Positions 12,401 through 24,400 of a stretch of 64,000 nucleotides of DNA are shown here, piece after piece. The notes beneath the pieces are model-generated. The model was not told the DNA's origin, made no database searches, and saw only the letters and a list, made by a program, of their open reading frames with translations. Numbering within the stretch: the stretch's first letter is position 1; each line of letters begins with the position of its first letter. A program made the translations under genes and the position numbers. Source of the stretch: Varanus komodoensis (Eukaryota; Chordata; Lepidosauria; Squamata; Varanidae); assembly GCF_004798865.1 (NCBI RefSeq), contig NW_025335873.1, forward strand, positions 1,920,880 to 1,984,879, read 5' to 3'.

Positions 12401-15400
12401 CTCTGGCGTGCCGGTGAGCACACAGGGTCTTTCAGCCATTCCACCTCCATCTGCAAAAATAAAAGCAAAGGGAAAAAAGGAAAAAGACATCAGGTGTGCT
12501 GGGTATCCCACGATTCTCATGAGCTCCCACCTGGGTGTGCAGGCGGGCTGCGTGCATTACATACGAAAGAAGAACAGGAGGACGCCTGTGCTATGGAGGA
12601 CTCATGCACAAATCTAGATTAATTCCCGTCTTTTGCATGACTCGTCTTGGTGTTGTGTGTGTCATGCAGCTAATTATCTCGCCCAGCTCCAGACCCTTTC
12701 AAGACCACCTCTGTGGTAGGCTTTTGATTTCAGATGGGGGTCTCAGCATGCCCCTCCCCTTCCCAAGCACCACTCCTTTGCCTTCAGGAAAAGAACCCCC
12801 AGGTTATCTTGGAGCAGGACTAGCAAGGGGCTGCCCCCACACCGCAGTCCTTCGCCAGCCCTTGCAATGGCCCAGGCGAGTTGGTTTCTCTGCGCCAAGA
12901 GAGATCTGGAACACCACGGCTCTCTCTTCACAGAGGAAGGGGAAACAGGGGTGGGGCGTGCTTGGTGCCGGAGGAGGCCCCCACCCTCGAGACATCACCT
13001 GGCCTCCCAGCTGAGTCTGAGAAGCGGGAGGGCCCAAGGCCCAGGCCAAGTTAAGTCGCCTGCGCTCAGATTCCAGCAACAGGACACCGTGAACAAGGCT
13101 TTGGCACCAGCGTTCTTGCTTATAACTGAGGACACCTGCCTGGGACCATCAAAACCAGTGGGTGGAGGAGACTGCTGTCCCTTTAACCTGCCTTGTTAAC
13201 ACCTGGCGGGCAGGTGGACTACTCAGTCACGCCATCGGTGGACATGCTCACGTGTGGGGGGTGCTCAATTAAAGAGCGACTAAGAGCGATTCCCTTGTCG
13301 GGGGGTTTCCACTCAAGGGCTGGGAGGCACCGGTTTTAAGCCTGGAAGAGGCGGTGAGAGAGGGAGAGTTCGGTGTGGGCGAGGGCAAGAGACTGGAGAG
13401 AAGCAAATTCGACACACCACTCTATGTGCCAGAGCTTCAGGACCCCAGCGAGTTGTTCTATGAGGCATTTCCTTCCACAGCCCCAGGCATTTAAAGTGCA
13501 TCAGACTGTTTAAAAGTAGAGACTGTATTCAGATGCCTCCACCAAGAGTCCGTAAGCTCGGATTGTAAGCTGCCCAGGCTACAAGTCTATTGCGGGAAAG
13601 CGAGACTGGAAAAAAGGCAACCACAGCCTATATGCCCGCATTTTTGGTCTTCCGTCAAAGCCCTGCAGAGGCACAATGAGCTTGCTTACCTGGCGCAATC
13701 TGAATTTTGCAGCCTGACTCTGCCTGAATCCGAGAGATTTGCTCACCACCCCTGCCAATAACTGAAAGAAAGTTGAGAACCGGTCACCATTTAACTTTTG
13801 CTGTTGCAAAGAAGGTACAGTGAAAGTTTCTCATGGATCTCATGGGGAGCCTGCGTGGCTTTGCCAGACCGGCTAGCAGGGAGGTGCAGGGAAAAGCCGA
13901 ATTACTTTCTGCACATTTTACTTTCTGTGCCAAACTCTGCTATCCATCAGCAGCTGTGGCTGGAGCAATACCCATCATTCCTAGAGGTGGAGCACCAGGA
14001 CCTCCAAAGGGTTAGAATCCCCCAGAACGACTTTCTGTTCTAAGCACCCCAGCTCCATCCAGCCCTGCTGAAATGCTTGCCAAGTGTCCGTTCTGGTAGT
14101 GGGAGCCATGCAAAGACTGGGACGCTCTGAGAGATCTGTTCTCAGGCACTACTCTTGATCCTGTTCCTCAGAGAACCAGAGTAGGCAGGAAAGGAGCATT
14201 CCGCAACCAAGCTCTTGGGATATACAACTAGGGACTGCATGCTGTCAGGAAAAATGGGGCTCTATGGCGGTGAGGAGGCCAGGGTGGGCAAGGCAGGAGA
14301 AGGCAGCTGGGCTGTCATTCCTAAGGGGCACACACAAAGGAAGCCCCAGGCCGAGAAAGCCCTCTGGTAATGCGGCAGCCCAAAGTTATGGCTGGCTGGC
14401 TAGTTCAGGCCATGGTGAGCTAGTCCGGCATGTGAATGAAAATGTTTCGGGAACAGCTGCCTCTGCAAGAATCAAGATGGCATGGCACATGGATGGTGTC
14501 CTGGTTCCCACCCAGATTTGTTTTTTAAATCTGGAGGAACTGGGGCATGCGCATCATCCGCACAACCCCAACTGATGGATGAGCCCTCAATTTAGATGGC
14601 CCTGCAGTGGTCCATCTGTTCCCTCCCATCCAGGTACATTCTTCCCTAGGCTTATCACCTGGGCACAGCATCGACCAAGCCTGTGATCAAGATCTTTGCC
14701 TGCGGGTTTCCGCAGCAGGAAGGAAATAATTAAATTATTCTCAATACATTTTTAAGTTCACAGCAAAAGCCGTCCCCAAAATGGCCCTGTTCTCAATGAC
14801 ATTAGCAACACCCGTGCCATTACACAAATGATTCTCTATCATAACACAAATTCATCTTCAATGGAACGAGCATTTTAGGAGCCCTCTATGCAGCAAGAAG
14901 AAAAATCACTTCAACCAGAATACTTACTGAATCCAACCATTTTGTCAGGCACTTTGAATTCTTCGGTTATTACTGCCCTGAAGAGAAGGGAAAGGAAGGC
15001 TCATTACAACGAATGGAAATGCTTACCTTTCTAGTGATACGAATAGCTATGGAAAGTTACATTTCAAAAATGGAGCTTGAGTTCCCAGAAACAGAAGCAG
15101 AAAGTAGTTTGACAGCTTTGAAAACTCTGCAGCAATAGCACTGAATAATCAGGCTTTCAAAAATACCGGCCATAACCTCCTTGAAGAACTCCAGGTTGAG
15201 TATAAAGTATCAAAAATAACCATTTTTAAAATGAGGCAAGCTTAAAGGCAGCTCCTGCTGTAGGCCAAAGAACTTTGGATCCAGGATGTGCTTTATCTTA
15301 TAAATACTATTAATTTATCCTTTTTTTTTTAAAGGGTAAAACCCTTAAAAGGACTTCTGGGGTGCACACAACTTTCGTACAGAATAAGCCCTGTAGAGTT

Positions 15401-18400
15401 TTGAAGGCCAGCTGACTATGACTCCATAGTTTTTGGAGTGCCACGAAATACATTCATGCTTTTCAGCGAGAGATGAAAGCAGCTACCCCTCTGGGAACGG
15501 ACAGAGCAGCCTGTGGGATTTAACAAGCTACCCTCTGTGAATCTGCGGGTCAGTGACCATATCAGTCAATTCCAATGGTGAGGACAAGCAGGACAGGAGC
15601 TCAGAACATCCTGCTGAGAAACAAGATGGGAGCAACCACCAATCCCAGAGGGGAAGAAAGACACATGCTGACAACACCCCCTTAAAAGACTAAGGAGGCA
15701 ACCTCCCTGGCCCAGCAGAAGGACACCTGAGCATTGTCAGTGGCTGTGGAACTGGACTATAAGCTGGGGGGAAATCTGACTGGGGGAATGGGACATGGGG
15801 CAGAGAGAGAGAGAGGAAGAGTAGGATGGCCTTCCTCAACTCCTTGCACCTTAATAGCACGCTGAAGGGGAGCTGGACCTGAGAACGCTTTCCATTAGGA
15901 AGTAAATGTGTGGCATGTCTTCGCTTGTCCCCCAACAATTGTGCAAGTTATCCACAGGGACCTCTGTGTTCAAAGACAGCGCCTGCGACTGCTGGAGAGC
16001 TTCTTGGATGCACCGGGCGGGTGCTGTTGAAGCCTGAAGGTGAGCAAGAGGGACTTGCATTTCACCTAGCAAGGTTTATGTAAGCCAAATCTCAAGTGCC
16101 TTGCTGAAAGTCAGCTTGAGTTCTGTTAGCCCTCGCCCTGTTTCACTGCAGCCGCCTTTGGCAATTAGGAGAAAGACCAGACCTGGTAAGCCATGGAAGG
16201 TGACCGGGATTTTAAAAGCATGCCTGGAACGGCAAGCGCTTTGTGAACTCAGCCTTTCTCACAGCCTCCGTTCTCCCGTCTACAACTATCGGCTCAGAAG
16301 CCTTTTTGTTCCCGTGCCCGGAGGCCATTTATCTCATTGGCCCTGATGGCAGGCGGAGTCCAAGATGGAAGCAATGTACAGCTATTGATCTGCTTAAGGA
16401 ACCCAACACTTGCGCCCTGCTGAAGAAAATTCGATAGCCAAGAAGCTGCTCAGAGACTTCCATTTATGATGTTTTATCAATCATTGTACCTTAGCAGTAT
16501 TTACATTCTGTTTCTGATTGAACAAATTTCAATGGGGTGGTGTAAACTGGTGTCCTGGAACAGCAGGGGGTTCGACCCGATGGCCTTCTTGGCCCCTTCC
16601 TAGGATTCCATGCCATTTTATGACAAAGCTGCTGAGAATCCAAAGGTGGTGGGCTAATGTAGCGGCATAGAAATTTAAACAATATTTATTTATTTGTTTG
16701 TTTAAAACATTTCTATGCCGCCCCCATTGCAACAAAGCCTCGGGGCAGCTCACAACATAATTAAAATATATAAATAACAGTAAGTACATTAAAATTCATT
16801 AAAAACTTGGTAACATCTCGGCATAAAATTTAAAATCCTAAAAATACGTAATAAATTAACAATTAAAATAAGTTTTAAATCAAAAGAGCTTAGCCTGGCT
16901 AAAAATACGCAAGAATACTTCATGGGTTGTCTTCCTTCTGTCCACCAACAAAAAAACTTTATACACCAAAGCCACCTGAATCCACTTGCTACAGAACTGA
17001 GCTCCTCTGGTGAGGATTGAGAAGCCCTCCTAGGCCAGATCCAGAAGGCTAATCCATCGTCCTGCCTCCAGCGGTTTCTGGGGAAGCCCACAAAGAAAAC
17101 GTGCTCCCCAGCAATGGAATTCAGAGGTTCACTGCTTCAAAACATGGAGGCTCTATTTCTCTGCCAGATTTAATAGCCCTTGGTAGACCTCTCCTCTGAT
17201 TATCTTTTAACACCATTTCAGTGCCTTTTTCAGGTCTGACACCTTTTCCAGGCTGAATTCCGTTTTGCAGACCGTCTCAGGGCCACATGCCAGCAGCAAA
17301 AGGTACAACCAGTAATAGCATATTTTACCGTGAAGCTCTTGCAGCCAGTGACTAAGCTTTAAGTGTAAGGCATTTTAGACTTTCCAGAATGGAGGCTACC
17401 CAAGGCAATCCAGTGTTTGGTCCTTGGAGGAAAGCTGCTAGGACTATGCAGATTGGGACTCCAGCATGATTATGGGCCAACAAATTATCTCGGACTCAAG
17501 GTAGCCCTAAGAAAATGTTCCCGCCAAGGCACCCTGGCCACGACAGCCCTGCTCAGCTCTTGAAACTTAAGACTGGGGCTCCTTTGATGGAACTGATCCA
17601 CTGACCCTGCTCTAAACTCTCGTCGCACCGTGTGACAGCCCTGACTGGAAACCTGAAGGCATGTTCTACCAAGGCTGTTAACCCTGGTCACTAGATGAAT
17701 CGAGGGTCTTCGAAAAATGGACATGGAGGGAGAAGATATACTGCAATGATCCTCCTCCAGTGCTGAAGAGAAGGGCTGGGCTCCACACAGCCATGCTGGA
17801 TCTGTGCAGCCGAGATGCCTTTGGGCTCGCCATCCCGAAGTGGTACCTCTCTCCTTCAGAATGCGCCATGTGGCACTCCGCTCTAGGACCCACTCGGACT
17901 TTCCAAAGTGGCTCAGGGTATGGCAAAGGAATCTTCTGTTCTGTGTTTAAAAAAGCTCTCTCGATGGCCCAGAGTAGCTCCAAGGATCCTGGCCAGAGAT
18001 GCAAGCCGAACTCAGCACAGGTCTCCCCTGACGTGTTAATACGCACACCCCTTGCCCTTTCCCCCAAGAGATGCATGTGCTGCGCAGCGGCATAAGCAAA
18101 GAATCCCAGATTGGGATGGGGAGTGGGGACAGGAAAGAAATGGAGCCTGCAGAGTTCTGCTGCGTCTTCAACCTCTGACTTCCTAACACTCTAGTACAGA
18201 TGGCAGATCAATAAACAATTAGAAGTGATCAATAAATAATAAAACATAACCCACTGCTTACCTTTGATGTACCAGGGCCCCTAACTGGTTACCTACTGTG
18301 GCAGAGAAGAGAGAAAGAAGAAAAATCAAAGCATTAGCACGGATAAACTAACTTCATCTCTACAGAAAAGAGTTCTTACCATTTTCATCGAGGGGGGAAA

Positions 18401-21400
18401 AAGAGAAGCAAAGCAAAAACAGCAATTTGGGTTCAGTGGCTGAAATGAATGCGTTACATGGGACGAAAACAGGAGGGGATTTCTTGATCAACAGCCTAGA
18501 AGCAAAGTGTCCAGCTGAACACAGGATAGGAAATTGATGCACACTACCCTCATGCTGAGACGCATGGGAGAGAATCCTGCCTGCCCCCCAAATCCTTAGA
18601 AAAGAATTGCCTCCCACCACTCCGCCCCCCATCAGCAGCCTCCCCAAATTAAACTCAATATAAGAAGATCAAGCAGATTGGTATACATGAAAAACAAAAA
18701 AGGAAAAGCCAAAAAACAGATTCGGAGAGATTTAGTCTAAATCAAAAGCACTGAGAGAGAAAGAGAGGAAGAGAAGGGGGGCTTGTAACATACTTCTCTG
18801 GGTCTCTCTTATCTGTGCTCCAGGGAGCCAACTTACACGAAGACCTGTTAAAGGAATAGCGCTGTTAAAGAACCTTCCATCACCAAGGTGTATGTGTTAT
18901 CACAGTGCTACCTGACCAAAGCAGCAGAGCAATGGAAGGGTGGCCAGTGGTGCCTCCCCCTTCCCCATCACATGCTTCAGTTACCACTGACTGCATTAAT
19001 TTTCCCCACAGAAAGGACTTAATTTGAAATATCACCGAGAGAGGCAGGGGAGCAAAGCTGCAGGAAAACACTGACTGTGCTTCTACTGCAACAGGTAACT
19101 GTTTCTCACGAGAGGAGAGAGACTAGACTTGGTTCCAAGGTCGTGCTATACCATGAATTATCAAGAGGGAAATCAGTCCCAGCAGGTACAGTCTTATATG
19201 CTCCCTACTCCAGTACGACCAGAAGACTCCATAAGCTTTAACCTTGATTTGATTCACCATAGCAGGTAATCTCATCCAAACTGAACAGACCATGGTTGTA
19301 AAAGTGACAACTGGCAGTTAGTCATGGCTTGTTTCAAACAACCATAGTTAAGATTAACTGTGGTTTCTTGGGTTTAGGTGAAATTACAAGCTGTGGCTGA
19401 TCAAGAATGCAAACTTCTGGTTTCCTCTTCGTGGTTACAGGAGTAGAGGCAAGTGGAAAGCAAGCAAATCTAAGAGTTGCTAAAGGGTTGTTCCTCTCAC
19501 AATAAAACACGGGCCATCATGATATCTGAACTGGCCCAGTGGCTCAGTCCGGACAAACTGCTCCTAAAAAATCTTGAATAATAGCTTGGTGCAAAGTTTG
19601 AACTGGCAAATGCTGGATTGTGCTCTGCCAGCAAAATGGGGATTGCAAAACAAATTGAAATTTGTAACCACAAACCACAGTTGGGCAAGATGCCTAAATC
19701 AAATTAGTTCAAAACAGTTTTATGTGCCAATTGATTTCCAATGCAGTTTTAAAACCTGCCAGCAAATACTGCCAGAATTCCTAAAAGGGATGAATTTGTT
19801 ACCAAGTTCGGGAAGAAAAGAAACAACTTTTTAAAGTATTACCTGCCCATGCTGTGATTAAAAAAACCACAGATAGTTGAGTGAACAACAATGCCAAAGA
19901 AAATCCTGATGACTGGGTTCAAATGGCAATCAGCTAGAAGTAAATCACATGGACAAACTTCTGTGTTTGAGCATTTCTTACATACAGCTAGATTCCCACA
20001 CCTTACCGACTTCATAGAAGTGCCCATGGAGTACAGCCTACTTCAGCCCCACGATTATTATCTCAGTTGGCATTGTAATGATGCATAAGTATAGATAATA
20101 AGCTATGAACAATGGGAACAGGCAACAATGCGATACAAAATGTACATTCTACAACACGTGGGGATTAAATGCATCAGGGACACTGCAGCTGCAGTCTTAA
20201 ATATATTTGTTGATGGGTTACAAGATTGATCACCAAGCAAGCAAGCTAAAACTGTGCTCCAGGTTCATTGTGCCTTGGCACCATTCTATTTGACAAAGAA
20301 TTTCCAAAATGCGCCTGACTAGACCCAGCTCCAGTGACTCCATATTTATATAACGTCCAGTGAAGAAGATGGTCTCGGCAGTGGAGATACTACAAAATCA
20401 GCGTGGAGAAAGGCGCCACAACGTTTCATATTTCGTACCACATCTTGGATTATTTCCCTGGTATCTCTCTCAAAACATATTCACAAAACAGCTTTTATTC
20501 TGCTTCGCTCCAGGAAGCAGGGCAAAGAGATTCGTTAAATGGACTGAGGCCGTTTTTAAGCCACTTTCTTCCCCATGTGGTGATGCACCCTGCAGTCCCC
20601 AGAAAGCTGCCGGGCGAGGCGGCCACCTGCGTGAATCACAGCTCCTGTGCCCCACTCACAGCAGACCAATTTGGGTGGGCACACTTTCATCAGGACCTTA
20701 GCACAGAAGAAAACGGTTGGGAGCGGCCGGCTTTCCCCCCCTCCGCTGCACCAGCTGAGTGGCTGCCTGCTTGCCTGGCTGGAGAGGCCCATCCCTGTGG
20801 CAGAGATGGGACTGAGACGCACCACCACCAGTGGCAGTGCCACAGACCCCAACGGACCTGTGACCAAAGCAGCCACCCAAGGATTCCTGTTTTGGTGCCA
20901 TCTGTGCATTGGACTTTTTGCGGAGGGAATTGTATTTATTTTATTTATTATTTATTTATTAAAAGCTTTTGTATCCCATCCCCTACGGAACATCTCGGGA
21001 TGGCTTACAATAAATAAGTAGAATAAAACAAACTCCACAGATCCGACCATTAATATACTAAAACCCCCGTTAAAATCAAATAAACATTAAAATTACAGGA
21101 AAATAAAAAGGGGGTTGCCTGATGCCGAAAAGAATATAATGTCGGCACTAGGCAAACCTCTCTGGGGAGCGTATTCCATAGTTGGGGTGCTACCATATCT
21201 TATTGCTTATATGCTATTTATATGCTACTGTTTTTGTATCTTATGGTCCATCCATTTAACAGTTTTTATTAAATTGTAAACTGCCTGGAGAGCCCAATGT
21301 TATACAGGACAGTATAAAAATGCTAATTATCGAACGCCACCACCACCTTCTTACATACGGCCCCCTGCCAAGTGCTGTTTCAGTTTTTTTTTTCAGGAGT

Positions 21401-24400
21401 CAGCATCAAATGCTTAATATAATGTGCAGCGATGTCACAAGTCTTGATATAAAACGGGAGGAACTGGGCACAGTCAAGAGATGGAGTAAGGAAGGGAGCC
21501 TGCAAATTTATCAAGCCAAGTTGTTCTATGGTTTGCATGATCTTTGGGTGAGTAATAACCTGACCCTCCCTGCCCAGCTACCCCTTGCTTGCTCCGAGAG
21601 CCAGCACCAGCGAGGGCGGCTGGTGGGCTGCTCAACAAACCATCAGCAACCTCACAACAGAGCATGGGTGCATTAACCCATCCCTCCCACCCACCTTCGC
21701 TGGGTTTGGACATCACAACAACCCAGGTGGTTAGGAAATCACCAATGCTTATTAAGCATGCTGTGATTATGTGACGCAACCCGTAATGCCTTCTCTTCCA
21801 CCTCTCCATTGGCACATGTCCCCAGCTCCGGAGGGAGGAGTCACTCCTTCGCTTTCTACAAAAGACAGCCATACAATCCACAGCTTTCCCCAAGCTAGTA
21901 ACTCCCAGTTTGATAGCACTGAAACTCTCTCATCCCCAGGAAGCAGACATGATAAATCTCTGAAGGATTTGGTGCAGGGCCATTAGAACGCCGGTGCCCT
22001 ACATCCATGCAGAGAACACAGGGCCAACTCCACTGGGGTGGGTGGCATTGGGAAGAGTGCTGGCGATACAATTCCCTGGTTCAGGTGGAACCACAGTGCG
22101 ACCTTTGGGAGGAAACACAGAGACAGAGCCAGTCAGAAGGGACCTCCCGGGCCATCTAGTCTGACCCCCAACTCCAGCCAGTTCCACTCATGACATGCCT
22201 GCCATGTGCCTGTCCAGCCTATCCTTGAACACCCTCACCGATGAGGCCTCAACCACCTCCTGTGGAAGCCCATTCCATACGCTAGGGGTAAATGTTTCAC
22301 TGGGTCATAGAACCATGCTGTCCTTGTGGAAAATAACGAACTACGGATCATCTGGCTGGCGGAAGTGATCGCCACCAGAAAAGCAACCTTCCACAAGAGA
22401 AGGCGCAGGTCCACAGTGGCTAAAGGCTTGAAGGGAAGCTGTGTAAGAGCAGGACCACCAACAGCTGCATTCTGGCATGAAGGAACAGATAGATGGGGCC
22501 AGGCTGTGCGGACCTCAAGGAGCCGATGGGGCAGAAGAAACAAAAAAGACCAAAAAATTATTGACCATCCCGTGAAAGGAAGAGATAACTGCCAGATATG
22601 CTCTGAAGGAGGACCGTTTCAGGCCTCTGGTGTGGAGGAAGCCGATCTCCGCATGGACGGCCAATGTGGACTGAAGGCTTCATCCCCGGCAAAAGGCAAG
22701 AAAACATTCTATTTGGCCATGTGAAACCGCCTTGTGTTTGGCCACAAGGCTGCCTCCAAGATTGCCTGAATCTTGGGATGGAGAAGGGTCTCCCAATCTA
22801 CTGACCAATCCTCCATGTTGCTGGACAGATGGTCCTAACATCCGGGTGTGGAATCATCCTTCAGTCTCATCAGAAGGTGGATGAAATTGTGGCCAAACAG
22901 GCAGAGAAGGTGGGCAAACCGTGCCTGCCAGAGCCAGCACAGAATGCAGGAGGTGGCTCTGGATCTTGGTCAGCACTCTGATGATCAGCAGGAACAGGCA
23001 GAACAAGGCCCCTGTCCCACAGAGAAGGAACTCTTCTCCCATCAACCCCGGCCCAGAAGCAGAAGGCTTTGCATACCGTGCTGGCTGGCATGTGGAGATG
23101 TCCACAAACAGAGTTCCCCAGGTCTCAAAAAGCTGCTTCAGAACGCCCAGATGCAGCTCCCATTCATGGGTCCCCGTGGGTCTCCTGAGCAGGGCATCTG
23201 CCGTGTCGTCGTTGGTCCTGGCCAAACGGGTGGCCGTGACGGCGATGTCCCGTTCCAGACACCAGTCCCAGAACTGCTGCATGAGATGGGTTAGTGGTGC
23301 AGGCCACATGCCATGGTGTGTGTTCTGGTAGAACACCACCATGGAACAAGTTATAGAATCAAGGGATCGACAGAAGATTCTAGAAGGTATTTATAAGGTA
23401 TAACAAGAGAAGTACCAGGAAGAGACTTGAGGCGTCCAGAACAGAGGTTGGAAAGAACTGGGGGAAATGGCAGGCGCTCCTCCTATATAGACTGAGGGAG
23501 GGAGGAGCAGCGCTCCTGCCAGAGCAAGCTTAGCTAGGAATGTTTTCCCAACAATAGGCCCGGTGTAGGCATGGTGCCCATACGTGCGATACAGATTCCA
23601 TGAAGAAAACAACCCACAGAGATGACAGAAGCGCCAGTCCAACACAACTGGAAAGTATCAGAGCTGGACCTCACAGAACATGAACTGCCCAAGTTTTCTT
23701 CCTGTATATGGACAGCTTTGCAAAGAAAGTACACTTCCTCACACACGCACATACACCCTCCTCTGCAGAAGTACTAATGTTGCTCACTTTGTTCATGCGA
23801 GTGCAGCCTAGCTGAGGATTACACAAAAATGGGCCATTCAGAGCTAACCACCGGTTGAAGCCCATTTCAATTACATCGCAGTGCTGAGGGGCAGAGACGC
23901 CGAGTGCTGAGGAAATCGACCGAACAGCCATGAGACACATTTTCCCAAACCGCTCTCCCAGCCAGACACGCACACTTTTTGACCCGAAATGAAATGGCCA
24001 CTTCAGGAGTCAAAGTGGGAGACAAAACGGAGGCACACAATGAATACGTGAGCGAAGGAAATAACAGAAAGTCTGATTAAGCAGCTGCTTTAGCTAAATA
24101 AACACAGATGAAGATGATCAATCTATTTCTGTTCCTCCATCAATAGTTTCATAACAGAGCAGCCCCCCAAGTTATCGATCAAATACCTATATTTTTATTA
24201 CAGGCGGTCTCACAGAAGGAGGCTACCACTGTGCTAATGACTCTCACGTTGGCCTTCGTGTGCTTCTGTTGCCAGCGGAAGAAGCTCTTAGTGGCACTAA
24301 TGAAGCTCGTCATAGAATCCCGAGACAGAGTTGGGAACTAGGTTGCATTAGATGGGCAAGCAAGAGCAAAGTCAACTTAACTGACACCAAGCACCATAGG

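Larger units (their letters stand above)
14978..18261 (-). other. FUBP3 intron 3
   Basis: 3,284 bp. Contains a short CR1 3' end (16.54-16.62 kb), an antisense L2 3' region (16.68-16.96 kb) and an antisense CR1 fragment (17.01-17.22 kb). The stretches 15.0-16.5 and 17.2-18.2 kb show nothing specific. Confidence 0.6.

Noticed and set aside
12277-12468. 63-codon frame overlapping FUBP3 exon 6
   Set aside because: Wrong-frame shadow of exon 6; the true frame gives [14 protein letters not shown].
20403-21017. 204-codon plus-strand open frame
   Set aside because: Its C-terminal part is an antisense L2 tail, and the rest shows no domain.
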